Source of the DNA: an uncultured Lachnospiraceae bacterium
GTDB taxonomy: Bacteria; Bacillota; Clostridia; Lachnospirales; Lachnospiraceae
Direction: 5' to 3'
Assembly (NCBI GenBank): GCA_947630805.1
Contig: CANRIV010000007.1
Span: forward strand, 45,679-109,678
DNA: 64,000 nucleotides
A model generated the notes under the pieces. The model ran no database searches, had not been told where the DNA came from, and was given only the letters and a program-made list of their open reading frames with translations. Shown here piece after piece: positions 36,729-44,479 of the stretch. The position numbers were made by a program, and so were the translations under genes. Each line of letters opens with the position of its first letter. Position 1 is the first letter of the stretch.

Positions 36729-38098
36729 TCTTTCACCTGCTTCTTTTCGAGCATCGCTGTTTTCTGATCCTTGTCCACACCTTCGGTATTTTCCTTTAAG
36801 AACATGATTTTAAATGTCATTAACACCAGCTGTACATCCGTCCATACCTTATAATTTTGAATATAGTAGAGGTCCAGTTTCAGCTTATCGTATGGTGTTG
36901 TATTATATTTTCCATATATCTGGGCATATCCCGTAAGACCAGCTTTCACTTTCAGGCGAAACGGAAATTCGGGAATCTCTTTTCCGTATTCCTCTGCAAT
37001 CTCAGGACGTTCCGGTCTTGGTCCCACAACAGACATCTGCCCGATTAAAATATTGAATACCTGTGGCAGTTCGTCCAGATGTGTAGCCCTTAGCACTTTT
37101 CCTACTTTTGTAATTCTTGCATCTTGTTTTTCCGCCAGCCGTGCTCCGTCCAATTCAGAATTTACTTTCATGCTGCGGAATTTCAATATTTTAAATACTT
37201 TCCCGTTTTTTGTCAGTCTCGGCTGGGTATAGAACACCGGTCCTCTGTCCCAAATCAGATTTCCCACCGCCACAATTATAGTAACCACAAGTGTAGGAAT
37301 ACATAAAATCAGAGCAATAATAATATCCATCAACCGCTTGACAAATGCCTGCTCCCACTTTAATCCTCTTATCTTTGTCACCAGCAGCGGAGAATCAAAA
37401 AGATTATTCTGGTCGGCACCGGTAATAATAATATCTGAAAGCTTTGGTGTAATATAAGCCCTTTTGTCGTGCATATAACAATATTTTACGATTTTATTTC
37501 TCTTTGCGCTTGGAATATCACACAGCAGAACTGCCTGATGCTGTTGAATGGCTTTTTTCAACTGCTCTGCTTCCGAATCACAATGAATAGAACTCTTAAT
37601 TTTATATTTATCCTGACGGGTTTTTATCTTTTTTACTAAATTATCAGGATCTCTGTCACTATATATAAGAAGTAAATCTCTTGGCGGATACAGCCAACGA
37701 TACACTCCCATAGCAATAGCACACCAGAGAAGGCAGCAGAAAACATTGTCCAGACTCATTCCAATCAATGGTGCAGGATTTACCATTTTTAAGGACAACA
37801 GGGAAATCTGTAGATACATAATCAGATTTGTAAACAACAATGCCAGAATCTGGGAAAATATCAGATTGGAATACTGCAGGCTTCCCAGTTTAAAAGCTCC
37901 GTAAACATTGCTGAATAAAGTAAATAATAAAGCATATACAAAGAGAAGAACAACATGTCCCCGAAAGAAAAATTCCCGGACCAGTCCCTGACTGTAATGA
38001 TGATTCCAGAAATACCAGAAAATCATAGTCTGCGCCACAATTACAATGGCCAACAACAGTAGAACAATTATTCTTCTAAAAGCTCTTGATTGTTTCAT
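36725..38098 (-). CDS. Undecaprenyl-phosphate sugar-1-phosphate transferase
   Basis: A 457-residue initiating enzyme. Four or five N-terminal membrane helices (about 8-140), a soluble Rossmann-like part, and a C-terminal bacterial sugar transferase domain after a further membrane segment: KRLMDIIIALILCIP, ILKFRSMKVNSELDG, THLDELPQVFNIL, VGPRPERPE and AGLTGYAQI. It loads the first sugar phosphate on undecaprenyl phosphate and starts polymer synthesis. First gene of the operon running to the NUDIX gene. Confidence 0.92.
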   Translation of the reverse strand: MKQSRAFRRIIVLLLLAIVIVAQTMIFWYFWNHHYSQGLVREFFFRGHVVLLFVYALLFTLFSNVYGAFKLGSLQYSNLIFSQILALLFTNLIMYLQISLLSLKMVNPAPLIGMSLDNVFCCLLWCAIAMGVYRWLYPPRDLLLIYSDRDPDNLVKKIKTRQDKYKIKSSIHCDSEAEQLKKAIQQHQAVLLCDIPSAKRNKIVKYCYMHDKRAYITPKLSDIIITGADQNNLFDSPLLVTKIRGLKWEQAFVKRLMDIIIALILCIPTLVVTIIVAVGNLIWDRGPVFYTQPRLTKNGKVFKILKFRSMKVNSELDGARLAEKQDARITKVGKVLRATHLDELPQVFNILIGQMSVVGPRPERPEIAEEYGKEIPEFPFRLKVKAGLTGYAQIYGKYNTTPYDKLKLDLYYIQNYKVWTDVQLVLMTFKIMFLKENTEGVDKDQKTAMLEKKQVKE

Positions 38099-38145
38099 CT
38101 CCTATACCAGTCCTTTCAGATACAGCGTTATCGTATCCATAAGGT

Positions 38146-38251
38146 GCAAGTCAATCATATATTGACTTGTTTTCTATCCTTTTTATTTTTCTTTTTCTCT
38201 TATAACCAATAAGCTGGTTTGCAACCCATTCCGATAGCAACACACCAGCTT
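38146..38251 (-). promoter_or_regulatory. Structured leader of the sugar-transferase operon
   Basis: Between the promoter and the ORF the minus-strand transcript would form two hairpins: AAGCTGGT / ACCAGCTT (38211-38218 and 38244-38251) and CAAGTCAAT / ATTGACTTG (38146-38154 and 38160-38168). Neither is followed by a T run, so they are not obvious terminators. The leader is about 160 bases, long for this window. Confidence 0.4.
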
Positions 38252-38265
38252 AAAATATTAAGATA

Positions 38266-38294
38266 ATTTTACCAAAGCGGGTATTATTTGTCAA
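38266..38294 (-). promoter_or_regulatory. Promoter of the sugar-transferase operon
   Basis: Minus-strand TTGACA (38289-38294), 17 bases, TAAAAT (38266-38271). A strong -35 box starts the five-gene operon ending at 33121. Confidence 0.65.
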
Positions 38295-38421
38295 TGAATG
38301 GCGAAGGTTGTCCATGGACAGAAATCCTTACAAAAATACTGTCCTTTTTTTCAAATTACGGTATCTTTGTGTAAATTTTGTGTTTTTTCCATGAATTACA
38401 TTTGTTGTATATCTTTATGCT

Positions 38422-38449
38422 TTGTTTTTTTTGAATTATGTAGTATAAT
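38422..38449 (+). promoter_or_regulatory. Putative promoter of the LCP gene
   Basis: TTGTTT (38422-38427), 16 bases, TATAAT (38444-38449), divergent from the sugar-transferase promoter. Otherwise the 421-base intergenic region 38099-38520 holds only the two promoters and the leader hairpins. Confidence 0.5.
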
Positions 38450-38520
38450 TAGCACACGCTTTTAGTATGTACATTCATTTGTTTTTCATAACAAAAGTTG
38501 ATGATTCTCAGGAGGTACTT

Positions 38521-39903
38521 ATGAGTAAAAAATCACATTCTGACATAGATACGAATCCGGGATATTACGGATACAGCTCTGAAACAAGAGGCGTATCAAA
38601 ATCTTCTTATAAAAAACAGAAAAAAAATAAAACTTCCGGAAACGGCAGAGCTTTGGGAGTAATTCTCGTAATTCTTCAGCTGCTTGCATCCGTTTCTTTT
38701 GTTGGATTAATTTTATATAAACAGCTTGCTTTTATTACCCTGACGATTTTATCGGGAATTATCGGCGTTTTACTTGTCCTTCTGGCGCTGGTCTTTTATA
38801 TGCTGCGCCAGTCGAAAAGAACACAGACTGCAGCCAAGGTTATTTCCATCCTTGTTATTTTAATTCTTGCAGCCCTGATTTACCTTATTGTTCCGATTGA
38901 CCGAATGTCCGGCAAAAAAATCTCTAGCGACCCTTTTATTGTTTTTGTATCCGCCAATGACACTTTCGGAGAATTTAGTCAGGATACCATCGGCAGATCG
39001 GACACAAATATTCTGGCAGTTGTCAATCCGAAAACATATACTGTTTTGATGATTTCAACACCAAGAGATTATTACGTTCCCGTACAGGCAAAAAGCGTGG
39101 CTCCGGAATCTTATGATAAGCTCACGCATGTCTCTCTTTATGGTAACGGCATCGCCTACAATAAAGACAATCAGGATGTTTCTGCCAGTGGCTGGCAATG
39201 GGCACAGGAAGTGAACTGGCATCCGGGTAACGATGCAATTATGGACACATTACAGTATTTATACGGTTTTGATACCGACAGCCATGATTATTACTATGTA
39301 AAATTAAACTTTACCGGCTTTGCTGAGTTGATTGACGCTCTCGGCGGCATTACAGTGAATGTGGATACTTCATTTTCTACCAGAACATATGCTTCTTACG
39401 GCGACAGGGATAATGGAGAGCGCAAAACTTATACCTATACCAAAGGAAAAATGAAAATGGATGGAAGTACTGCCCTGACCTTTGCCCGGGAACGTCATTC
39501 TTTCGGTTCCGGCGATATGCAGCGCAACCAAAATCAGGTAAAAGTATTAAAAGCAATTGAGAAAAAGTTATTGAGCGGCACTACGCTTTTTAATTATTCC
39601 AATGTAATAGATGCTATCCAAAAAAGTTTTTCTACTGATATTGATATTTCTTCCATGGTCAATCTGCAGATGAGCCTTTCTTCTAAGCGGGATTATGACG
39701 GATGGAATATTATGTCATTTGGTGTTATTGGTACACCTTCCAGAGAGGTACTGACGTTTAACGGTCTGAGCAAATCTGTCGTCCTTCAGGACAAGGATTC
39801 CATCAACCGTGCGAAAAACCTTATTTCCATGACACTGGAGGGAGAGACACCGGATGCAATAAAGCAGCAGATTAAAACATATAATAAAGAACAGGGAAAT
39901 TAA
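38521..39903 (+). CDS. LytR-CpsA-Psr (LCP) family wall-polymer ligase
   Basis: A 460-residue protein with a cytoplasmic Ser/Lys-rich N-terminus, membrane helices between about 45 and 125, and an extracellular LCP domain: IGRSDTNILAVVNPKTYTV, ISTPRDYYVPV, DALGGITVNVD, and LTFARERHSFGSGDMQRNQ. The Arg and Asp residues bind the polyprenyl pyrophosphate and metal. LCP proteins transfer teichoic acids or capsules from undecaprenyl pyrophosphate to peptidoglycan. GGAGG fixes ATG 38521. It fits as the final attachment step of this locus. Confidence 0.93.
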   Translation: MSKKSHSDIDTNPGYYGYSSETRGVSKSSYKKQKKNKTSGNGRALGVILVILQLLASVSFVGLILYKQLAFITLTILSGIIGVLLVLLALVFYMLRQSKRTQTAAKVISILVILILAALIYLIVPIDRMSGKKISSDPFIVFVSANDTFGEFSQDTIGRSDTNILAVVNPKTYTVLMISTPRDYYVPVQAKSVAPESYDKLTHVSLYGNGIAYNKDNQDVSASGWQWAQEVNWHPGNDAIMDTLQYLYGFDTDSHDYYYVKLNFTGFAELIDALGGITVNVDTSFSTRTYASYGDRDNGERKTYTYTKGKMKMDGSTALTFARERHSFGSGDMQRNQNQVKVLKAIEKKLLSGTTLFNYSNVIDAIQKSFSTDIDISSMVNLQMSLSSKRDYDGWNIMSFGVIGTPSREVLTFNGLSKSVVLQDKDSINRAKNLISMTLEGETPDAIKQQIKTYNKEQGN

Positions 39904-39932
39904 TCCACTAACCTTTCAAGGAGACAGATAAC

Positions 39933-40994
39933 ATGAAAAAAATAATACTGACCGGAGGTGGTACTGCGGGACATGTCACTCCAAACATCGCTTTAATTCC
40001 GGACTTGAAAGATGCCGGATTTGAAATAAAATATATCGGCTCCGTCAATGGTATGGAAAAGCAGCTCGTAGAAGCTGCCGGACTGAACTACTACGGAATA
40101 TCTTCCGGAAAATTGAGACGCTATTTCAGCTGGAAAAATTTTTCTGACCCATTCCGGGTGCTGAAAGGATATTTTCAGGCGAAAAAAATATTAAAAAAAT
40201 ACCGACCGGATATTGTATTTTCCAAAGGCGGATTTGTAACAGTTCCGGTGGTATTTGCTGCAAATAAATATAAAATACCTGTTATTATCCACGAATCAGA
40301 CATGACTCCCGGACTTGCCAACAAACTTGCTATGAAAAAGGCCACAAAAGTGTGTCACAATTTTCCCGAGACAGCATCTTTTCTTGGGGAAAAAGCTGTA
40401 CATACCGGCTCTCCCATCCGAAGAGAGCTCTTTACAGGCAATAAATTGACAGCTCTTGATATGTGTGGTTTCACAGCAAACAAACCTGTCATTATGGTAA
40501 CCGGTGGAAGTCTTGGCGCGGAAAACGTCAACCGTCTGGTGCGGGAAGCATTACCTTCCCTGCTTTTGAAATTTCAGGTTGCTCATTTATGCGGCAAAGG
40601 AAAAATTGATACAAGTCTGAATCATTTAGAAGGATACGCACAATTTGAATATATCAGCGATGAGATGAAGGATTTTTTCGCAATGGCTGATTTGATAATA
40701 TCAAGAGCCGGTGCCAATTCTATTTGTGAAATATGTGCACTGAAAAAGCCGAATATTCTCATTCCATTATCCGCCAAAGCTAGCCGCGGGGATCAGATTT
40801 TAAATGCGCAGTCTTATCACAAGCAGGGCTTCAGCGAAGTGTTAGAGGAAGACAATGCCACACCCGCAGATTTGGCCGCTCTGGTCGAAACAGTATATTC
40901 TAACCGCCACCAATACATTCATGCAATGGAAAAATCCACCGCAGGCAATGGTGTAGATAAAATTATGAAACTGATTCAGGAATTGGTAAAATAA
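39933..40994 (+). CDS. murG: MurG, UDP-GlcNAc:lipid I GlcNAc transferase
   Basis: A 353-residue GT28 enzyme with LTGGGTAGHVTPNIALIP, FSKGGFVTVPVVFAA, IIHESDMTPGLANKL, VTGGSLGAENVN and ISRAGANSICEICALKKP. It makes lipid II of peptidoglycan on the inner membrane face. It is not within a dcw cluster, but such isolated murG genes are common in clostridia. An alternative use as GlcNAc transferase for the wall polymer cannot be excluded. AAGGAG precedes the ATG, and a terminator follows. Confidence 0.9.
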   Translation: MKKIILTGGGTAGHVTPNIALIPDLKDAGFEIKYIGSVNGMEKQLVEAAGLNYYGISSGKLRRYFSWKNFSDPFRVLKGYFQAKKILKKYRPDIVFSKGGFVTVPVVFAANKYKIPVIIHESDMTPGLANKLAMKKATKVCHNFPETASFLGEKAVHTGSPIRRELFTGNKLTALDMCGFTANKPVIMVTGGSLGAENVNRLVREALPSLLLKFQVAHLCGKGKIDTSLNHLEGYAQFEYISDEMKDFFAMADLIISRAGANSICEICALKKPNILIPLSAKASRGDQILNAQSYHKQGFSEVLEEDNATPADLAALVETVYSNRHQYIHAMEKSTAGNGVDKIMKLIQELVK

Positions 40995-41026
40995 TCGGGG
41001 AGTTAAAGTTCTCCGGTTATTTTTCG
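40991..41026 (+). terminator. Terminator after murG
   Basis: AATCGGGGAG pairs with TTCTCCGGTT (one G-T), followed by ATTTTT. Confidence 0.75.
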
Positions 41027-41126
41027 TGTTTACATCACATTTCTTTATTATGATAAAAAATTGGGTTATAATAAACTATATTTGAGTCCCTGCCCTTGAA
41101 GCAAAAGGCGGGAAGAAAGGAAAATT

Positions 41127-43118
41127 ATGAAAAAAACAATGAACATTCTCCTGATTGCAGCACTGTGTTTTACACTTTCTGCCTGCTCCGGAGAAGACAA
41201 CGCGCAGGAAAGTAAAATCACGGAATCAGAATCCCGGAAAGCCACAGTGCAGACAAGCGAAAACGCTTACTCCATTCTCAATACAGTAAATTTTGAGACC
41301 GGAATTCCTCAGGAAACCGACAGAGTTCAACAGTCTCTTTCTATCGATGCCCAAGTACAAAAGATATTAGATGAGCACACATATACTTTTGAGACGCTGA
41401 AAGATTCTGATATTATTGTAAATGCCTACGGAGATTCTCCTCTGACCGCTCTTGCTCTTTTCGACACGGAAGAAAAATGCAAAGTAAAGGTCACAGTAAA
41501 AGGAACTTCTAAAAACACAGATGTATCCGGAACAGTGGATGAGCTCTCTACCACGCACAGAGTTCCTATCGTCGGACTTTATGCCGCGAAAAACAATGAT
41601 GTCGTGATTGATCTTTTGGATCAGAATGATAAAGTGATCAGCACAAGAACATTTCACGTAAAGACAGATCCTCTGCCAACCACATTGGACGGCGCTATTA
41701 AAGTATATAAGCATCAGGTAAAATCGGCATATGGCCTAATTGAAGTGTCCGGTTTCGGAACTCCATATATTTATGCTTTTGATGAAGATGGACAAATCCG
41801 CTGGTATCTGAATGAAAAATACGGATGCTATGGCTATTATCCTCTATCCGGTGGAAAATTTATATGGATGGACGGAAACGATATGATTCAGACGCCGGAA
41901 AAACCACATTCACAGAACATGTATGAAGCCGATTATCTGGGTCGCGTCTATCAGATTTATTATGTGCAGAAAGGTCTTCACCACGAGATTATCGAAAAAG
42001 AAGAAGGCGGAAATCTTCTGGTAGCAACAAGCAGTCTGGAAGGACATTTCGAGGAGACCATTCAGGAAATAGACCGCAAAACCGGTCAGCCGGTTAAAAC
42101 ATTAACAATGAATGAAATTTACGGTGATACTCATGTCAACCAGTTAGACTGGGCGCATATCAATACCATCAGTTATTATAAAGAAGATGACTCTCTTGTC
42201 GTATCTACCCGTAATGTTCATACCGTTGTAAAATTTAACTGGACCACAAATAAGATTATATGGTTATTGGGAGACCCTTCTGTCTGGAAAGACACCAGTC
42301 TAAGTCAATACTCTTTAAAACCAACAGGAAATGATTTTGACTGGCAATACCAGCAGCACTCTGCATATCTAATCAGCGAAGATTTAGATTCCAATCCGGA
42401 TACGATAGAAATCGGTATGTTCGACAATCACTGGGATGATGATGCTCCTATTGATTCTATTTCTGACAGACCGGATTCCTATGTGAAATTTTATAGCATT
42501 GATGAAAAAAATAAGACGATTTCCCTGCTGCACGAATATGCATCTGCCAAATCCCGGATTACTTCCAACTGGCAGGCAGATTTTAATAAAAAGCGCGTCT
42601 TTTCCATGTGCGGTTATTTAAAATACCGTGACCAGAATGATAATATGAAAGGCATGATGTATGAGTATGATTATGATACCGAAGGTGTCTTAAATCAGTG
42701 GGGCTCTAAATACACATATTACAGGGCATATCATTTTGATATCGACCTCAGTGCCTGCAGCAAAGAGCTGAAAGTAAAGGATAACTATTTCTGTGGTACC
42801 GTAAATGCCCCAAAAAAGGAAAAACAGGCAGACATTCCGGAAAAAGTATTGGAAAGTGCAGATGTCAGCTATTCCATTCTCGGAAATATTTTAAAAATTA
42901 ATGCTTTTGATCATTCCATCAGTAAAATAGAATTTGTCGGAAAGAATAACAGTTATGTATTAGATTTGGATTATACCGGAAACGGACAGAAAAAATTCAA
43001 AAAACTATCTTATAATATTTCCTGTTCTTTCCAAAATCTGGAGCCAGACACTTATGCTCTTGTAATTACTTATTATAAAGAACGCATCAATACAGGCCAG
43101 ACAATTACTGTTAAATAA
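41127..43118 (+). CDS. Lipoprotein arylsulfotransferase (ASST-like)
   Basis: A 663-residue protein with a lipoprotein signal (lipobox LSAC, Cys about residue 20). An N-terminal beta domain (about 60-180) precedes a six-bladed-propeller ASST domain: YGLIEVSGFGTPYIYAFDEDG, LLVATSS, DWAHINTISYY, VVSTRNVHTVVKFNW, IIWLLGDPSVW and YQQHSAYLI. The conserved His and Arg residues are those used for sulfohistidine chemistry in PAPS-independent ASSTs. It would move sulfate between phenolic sulfates and acceptors outside the membrane. It lies between LCP/murG and gtrA, so it might modify the wall polymer; that is inference. Confidence 0.85.
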   Translation: MKKTMNILLIAALCFTLSACSGEDNAQESKITESESRKATVQTSENAYSILNTVNFETGIPQETDRVQQSLSIDAQVQKILDEHTYTFETLKDSDIIVNAYGDSPLTALALFDTEEKCKVKVTVKGTSKNTDVSGTVDELSTTHRVPIVGLYAAKNNDVVIDLLDQNDKVISTRTFHVKTDPLPTTLDGAIKVYKHQVKSAYGLIEVSGFGTPYIYAFDEDGQIRWYLNEKYGCYGYYPLSGGKFIWMDGNDMIQTPEKPHSQNMYEADYLGRVYQIYYVQKGLHHEIIEKEEGGNLLVATSSLEGHFEETIQEIDRKTGQPVKTLTMNEIYGDTHVNQLDWAHINTISYYKEDDSLVVSTRNVHTVVKFNWTTNKIIWLLGDPSVWKDTSLSQYSLKPTGNDFDWQYQQHSAYLISEDLDSNPDTIEIGMFDNHWDDDAPIDSISDRPDSYVKFYSIDEKNKTISLLHEYASAKSRITSNWQADFNKKRVFSMCGYLKYRDQNDNMKGMMYEYDYDTEGVLNQWGSKYTYYRAYHFDIDLSACSKELKVKDNYFCGTVNAPKKEKQADIPEKVLESADVSYSILGNILKINAFDHSISKIEFVGKNNSYVLDLDYTGNGQKKFKKLSYNISCSFQNLEPDTYALVITYYKERINTGQTITVK

Positions 43119-43171
43119 TACTGCCGACACAGTTTTTCAAAATAGAATAATACGAAACAGAGGAATTCTTT

Positions 43172-43630
43172 ATGATAAAAACAATGAAAAATTTATTTTT
43201 ACAATACAAAGAAATTATTATGTATCTGATTATGGGAGGGGGAACGACCATAGTAAACTGGTGCTCTTATGCTGCATTTGTTTCTCATCTTCCCATTCAC
43301 AACACCGATACCAAAGTACTGACAGCTAACATTATTTCATGGGTCCTTGCGGTAACCTTTGCTTACATCACTAACAAGATTTGGGTTTTTGAAAGTCACA
43401 ACTGGAATTTCCGTTTTGTGGCAAGAGAACTTTTTCTTTTTGTTTCTACACGATTTCTGACCGGCCTGCTGGAAATTTTTGGTGTTCCTCTCCTTATAAA
43501 AATAGGTTTTGACCAGACCATTTTAGGAATTGAGGGAATGTTGAGCAAAGTTCTTGTCAGCATCCTGGTTGTTATTCTGAACTATATTTTCAGCAAACTG
43601 GTAATATTTAAAAAGAAACCGCAAAAATAA
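43172..43630 (+). CDS. GtrA-family membrane protein
   Basis: A 152-residue protein with four transmembrane helices. The GtrA signature is LIMGGGTTIVNWCSYAAF near the start and SWVLAVTFAYITNKIWVF; the end is VSILVVILNYIFSKLVIFKKK. GtrA proteins are thought to flip undecaprenyl-phosphate-linked sugars for extracellular glycosylation. It follows the ASST gene by 53 bases and probably shares its transcript. The GtrB-like partners lie at 50-53 kb. Confidence 0.9.
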   Translation: MIKTMKNLFLQYKEIIMYLIMGGGTTIVNWCSYAAFVSHLPIHNTDTKVLTANIISWVLAVTFAYITNKIWVFESHNWNFRFVARELFLFVSTRFLTGLLEIFGVPLLIKIGFDQTILGIEGMLSKVLVSILVVILNYIFSKLVIFKKKPQK

Positions 43631-43684
43631 ATTTTTATCGTTTTTACAAATAAATAGAAATCTAATCATTAACAGCACTCTGAT

Positions 43685-43728
43685 AAAACATTGAGCCATG
43701 GGCAATTTAATTTGCCCATGGCTCAATG
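43685..43728 (-). terminator. Terminator of the HIT gene
   Basis: A perfect 17-base inverted repeat (43689-43705 and 43712-43728; begins CATTGAGCCATGGGCAA) with a 6-base loop. On the minus strand it is followed by TTTTAT, so it mainly ends the HIT transcript; it may also stop gtrA. Confidence 0.75.
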
Positions 43729-43751
43729 AATAATAACCGATATAAAATTTA

Positions 43752-44168
43752 TTAGAATAATTCTTTCGCTTCCGCAGTAATTTTTTCCACAAGCTGCTGA
43801 TTCAGTTCGCCCGGTTTCCACTGTATCATCTTTTCTTTTTCTTTCTGATATCGTGGTATGACATGAATATGCAGATGAAATACTGTCTGTCCTGCCGCCT
43901 CTCCGTTGTTCTGAAGAATATTAATTCCATCGCAGCCTGTCACTTCTTTTAAGACAGCAGCCACTTTTTTTGCGAGAAGAAATGCTTTTGCCGTCATATC
44001 TTCAGAAAGTTCAAAAATATTTGCAGCGTGTTCTTTTGGGATGACCAATACATGCCCCTGATTTGCCGGGCTGGCATCAAAAATTACCCGGAATTCTTCA
44101 TCTTCATACAGCGTATTTGTCTCCAAAACTCCATTTGCCAGCTTACAAAAAATACAATCTTCTTTCAT
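43752..44168 (-). CDS. HIT-family nucleotide hydrolase
   Basis: A 138-residue protein with the histidine triad HLHIHVIPRY near residue 100, CIFCKLANG at the N-terminus and QGHVLVIPKEHAANI. The group acts on nucleoside phosphoramidates or dinucleoside polyphosphates (HinT/Hit-like). It is a typical stand-alone housekeeping gene, divergent from the DUF6020 operon. No regulatory clue. Confidence 0.93.
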   Translation of the reverse strand: MKEDCIFCKLANGVLETNTLYEDEEFRVIFDASPANQGHVLVIPKEHAANIFELSEDMTAKAFLLAKKVAAVLKEVTGCDGINILQNNGEAAGQTVFHLHIHVIPRYQKEKEKMIQWKPGELNQQLVEKITAEAKELF

Positions 44169-44235
44169 TTTCGTTACCTCTTGTTTTTAAAATAATGAAC
44201 TATTTTCATTTTATATCCATTCTCTCTTTTGTCAA

Positions 44236-44296
44236 GAAACAGCTCTTTTTTCTTTTCTCTTTTTTCTTTTCTCTTTTTTCTTTTCCCTTTTTTCCC
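44236..44296 (+). repeat. Pyrimidine tract with repeated TTTTTTCTTTTCTC
   Basis: Roughly three tandem units of TTTTTTCTTTTCTC with few purines, upstream of the DUF6020 promoter. It lies outside any supported ORF. It may be a slippage-prone tract or just biased sequence. Confidence 0.4.
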
Positions 44297-44374
44297 AACA
44301 GCTCTTCTGTCAATCCATCGCATCGTTTTTCAAAAAGCTCAACCCCATCGCTCCTCGAATCCCTTAACATTGTA

Positions 44375-44403
44375 TTGAAGCGTATTTTTTCATATGTTAT
44401 ACT
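44375..44403 (+). promoter_or_regulatory. Promoter of the DUF6020 operon
   Basis: TTGAAG (44375-44380), 17 bases, TATACT (44398-44403), about 75 bases before the ATG at 44480. Confidence 0.55.
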
Positions 44404-44479
44404 ATATAGTTGTATTTATTATTTAAATTTTTCTGTCTATACTTTTAATGGACACAAATCACACTCAGGGAGGTATCTG

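Noticed and set aside
44063..44479. N-terminal extension of the DUF6020-like protein
   Set aside because: It would run across the HIT gene start and the pyrimidine tract, and upstream of the promoter; ATG 44480 has a strong RBS.
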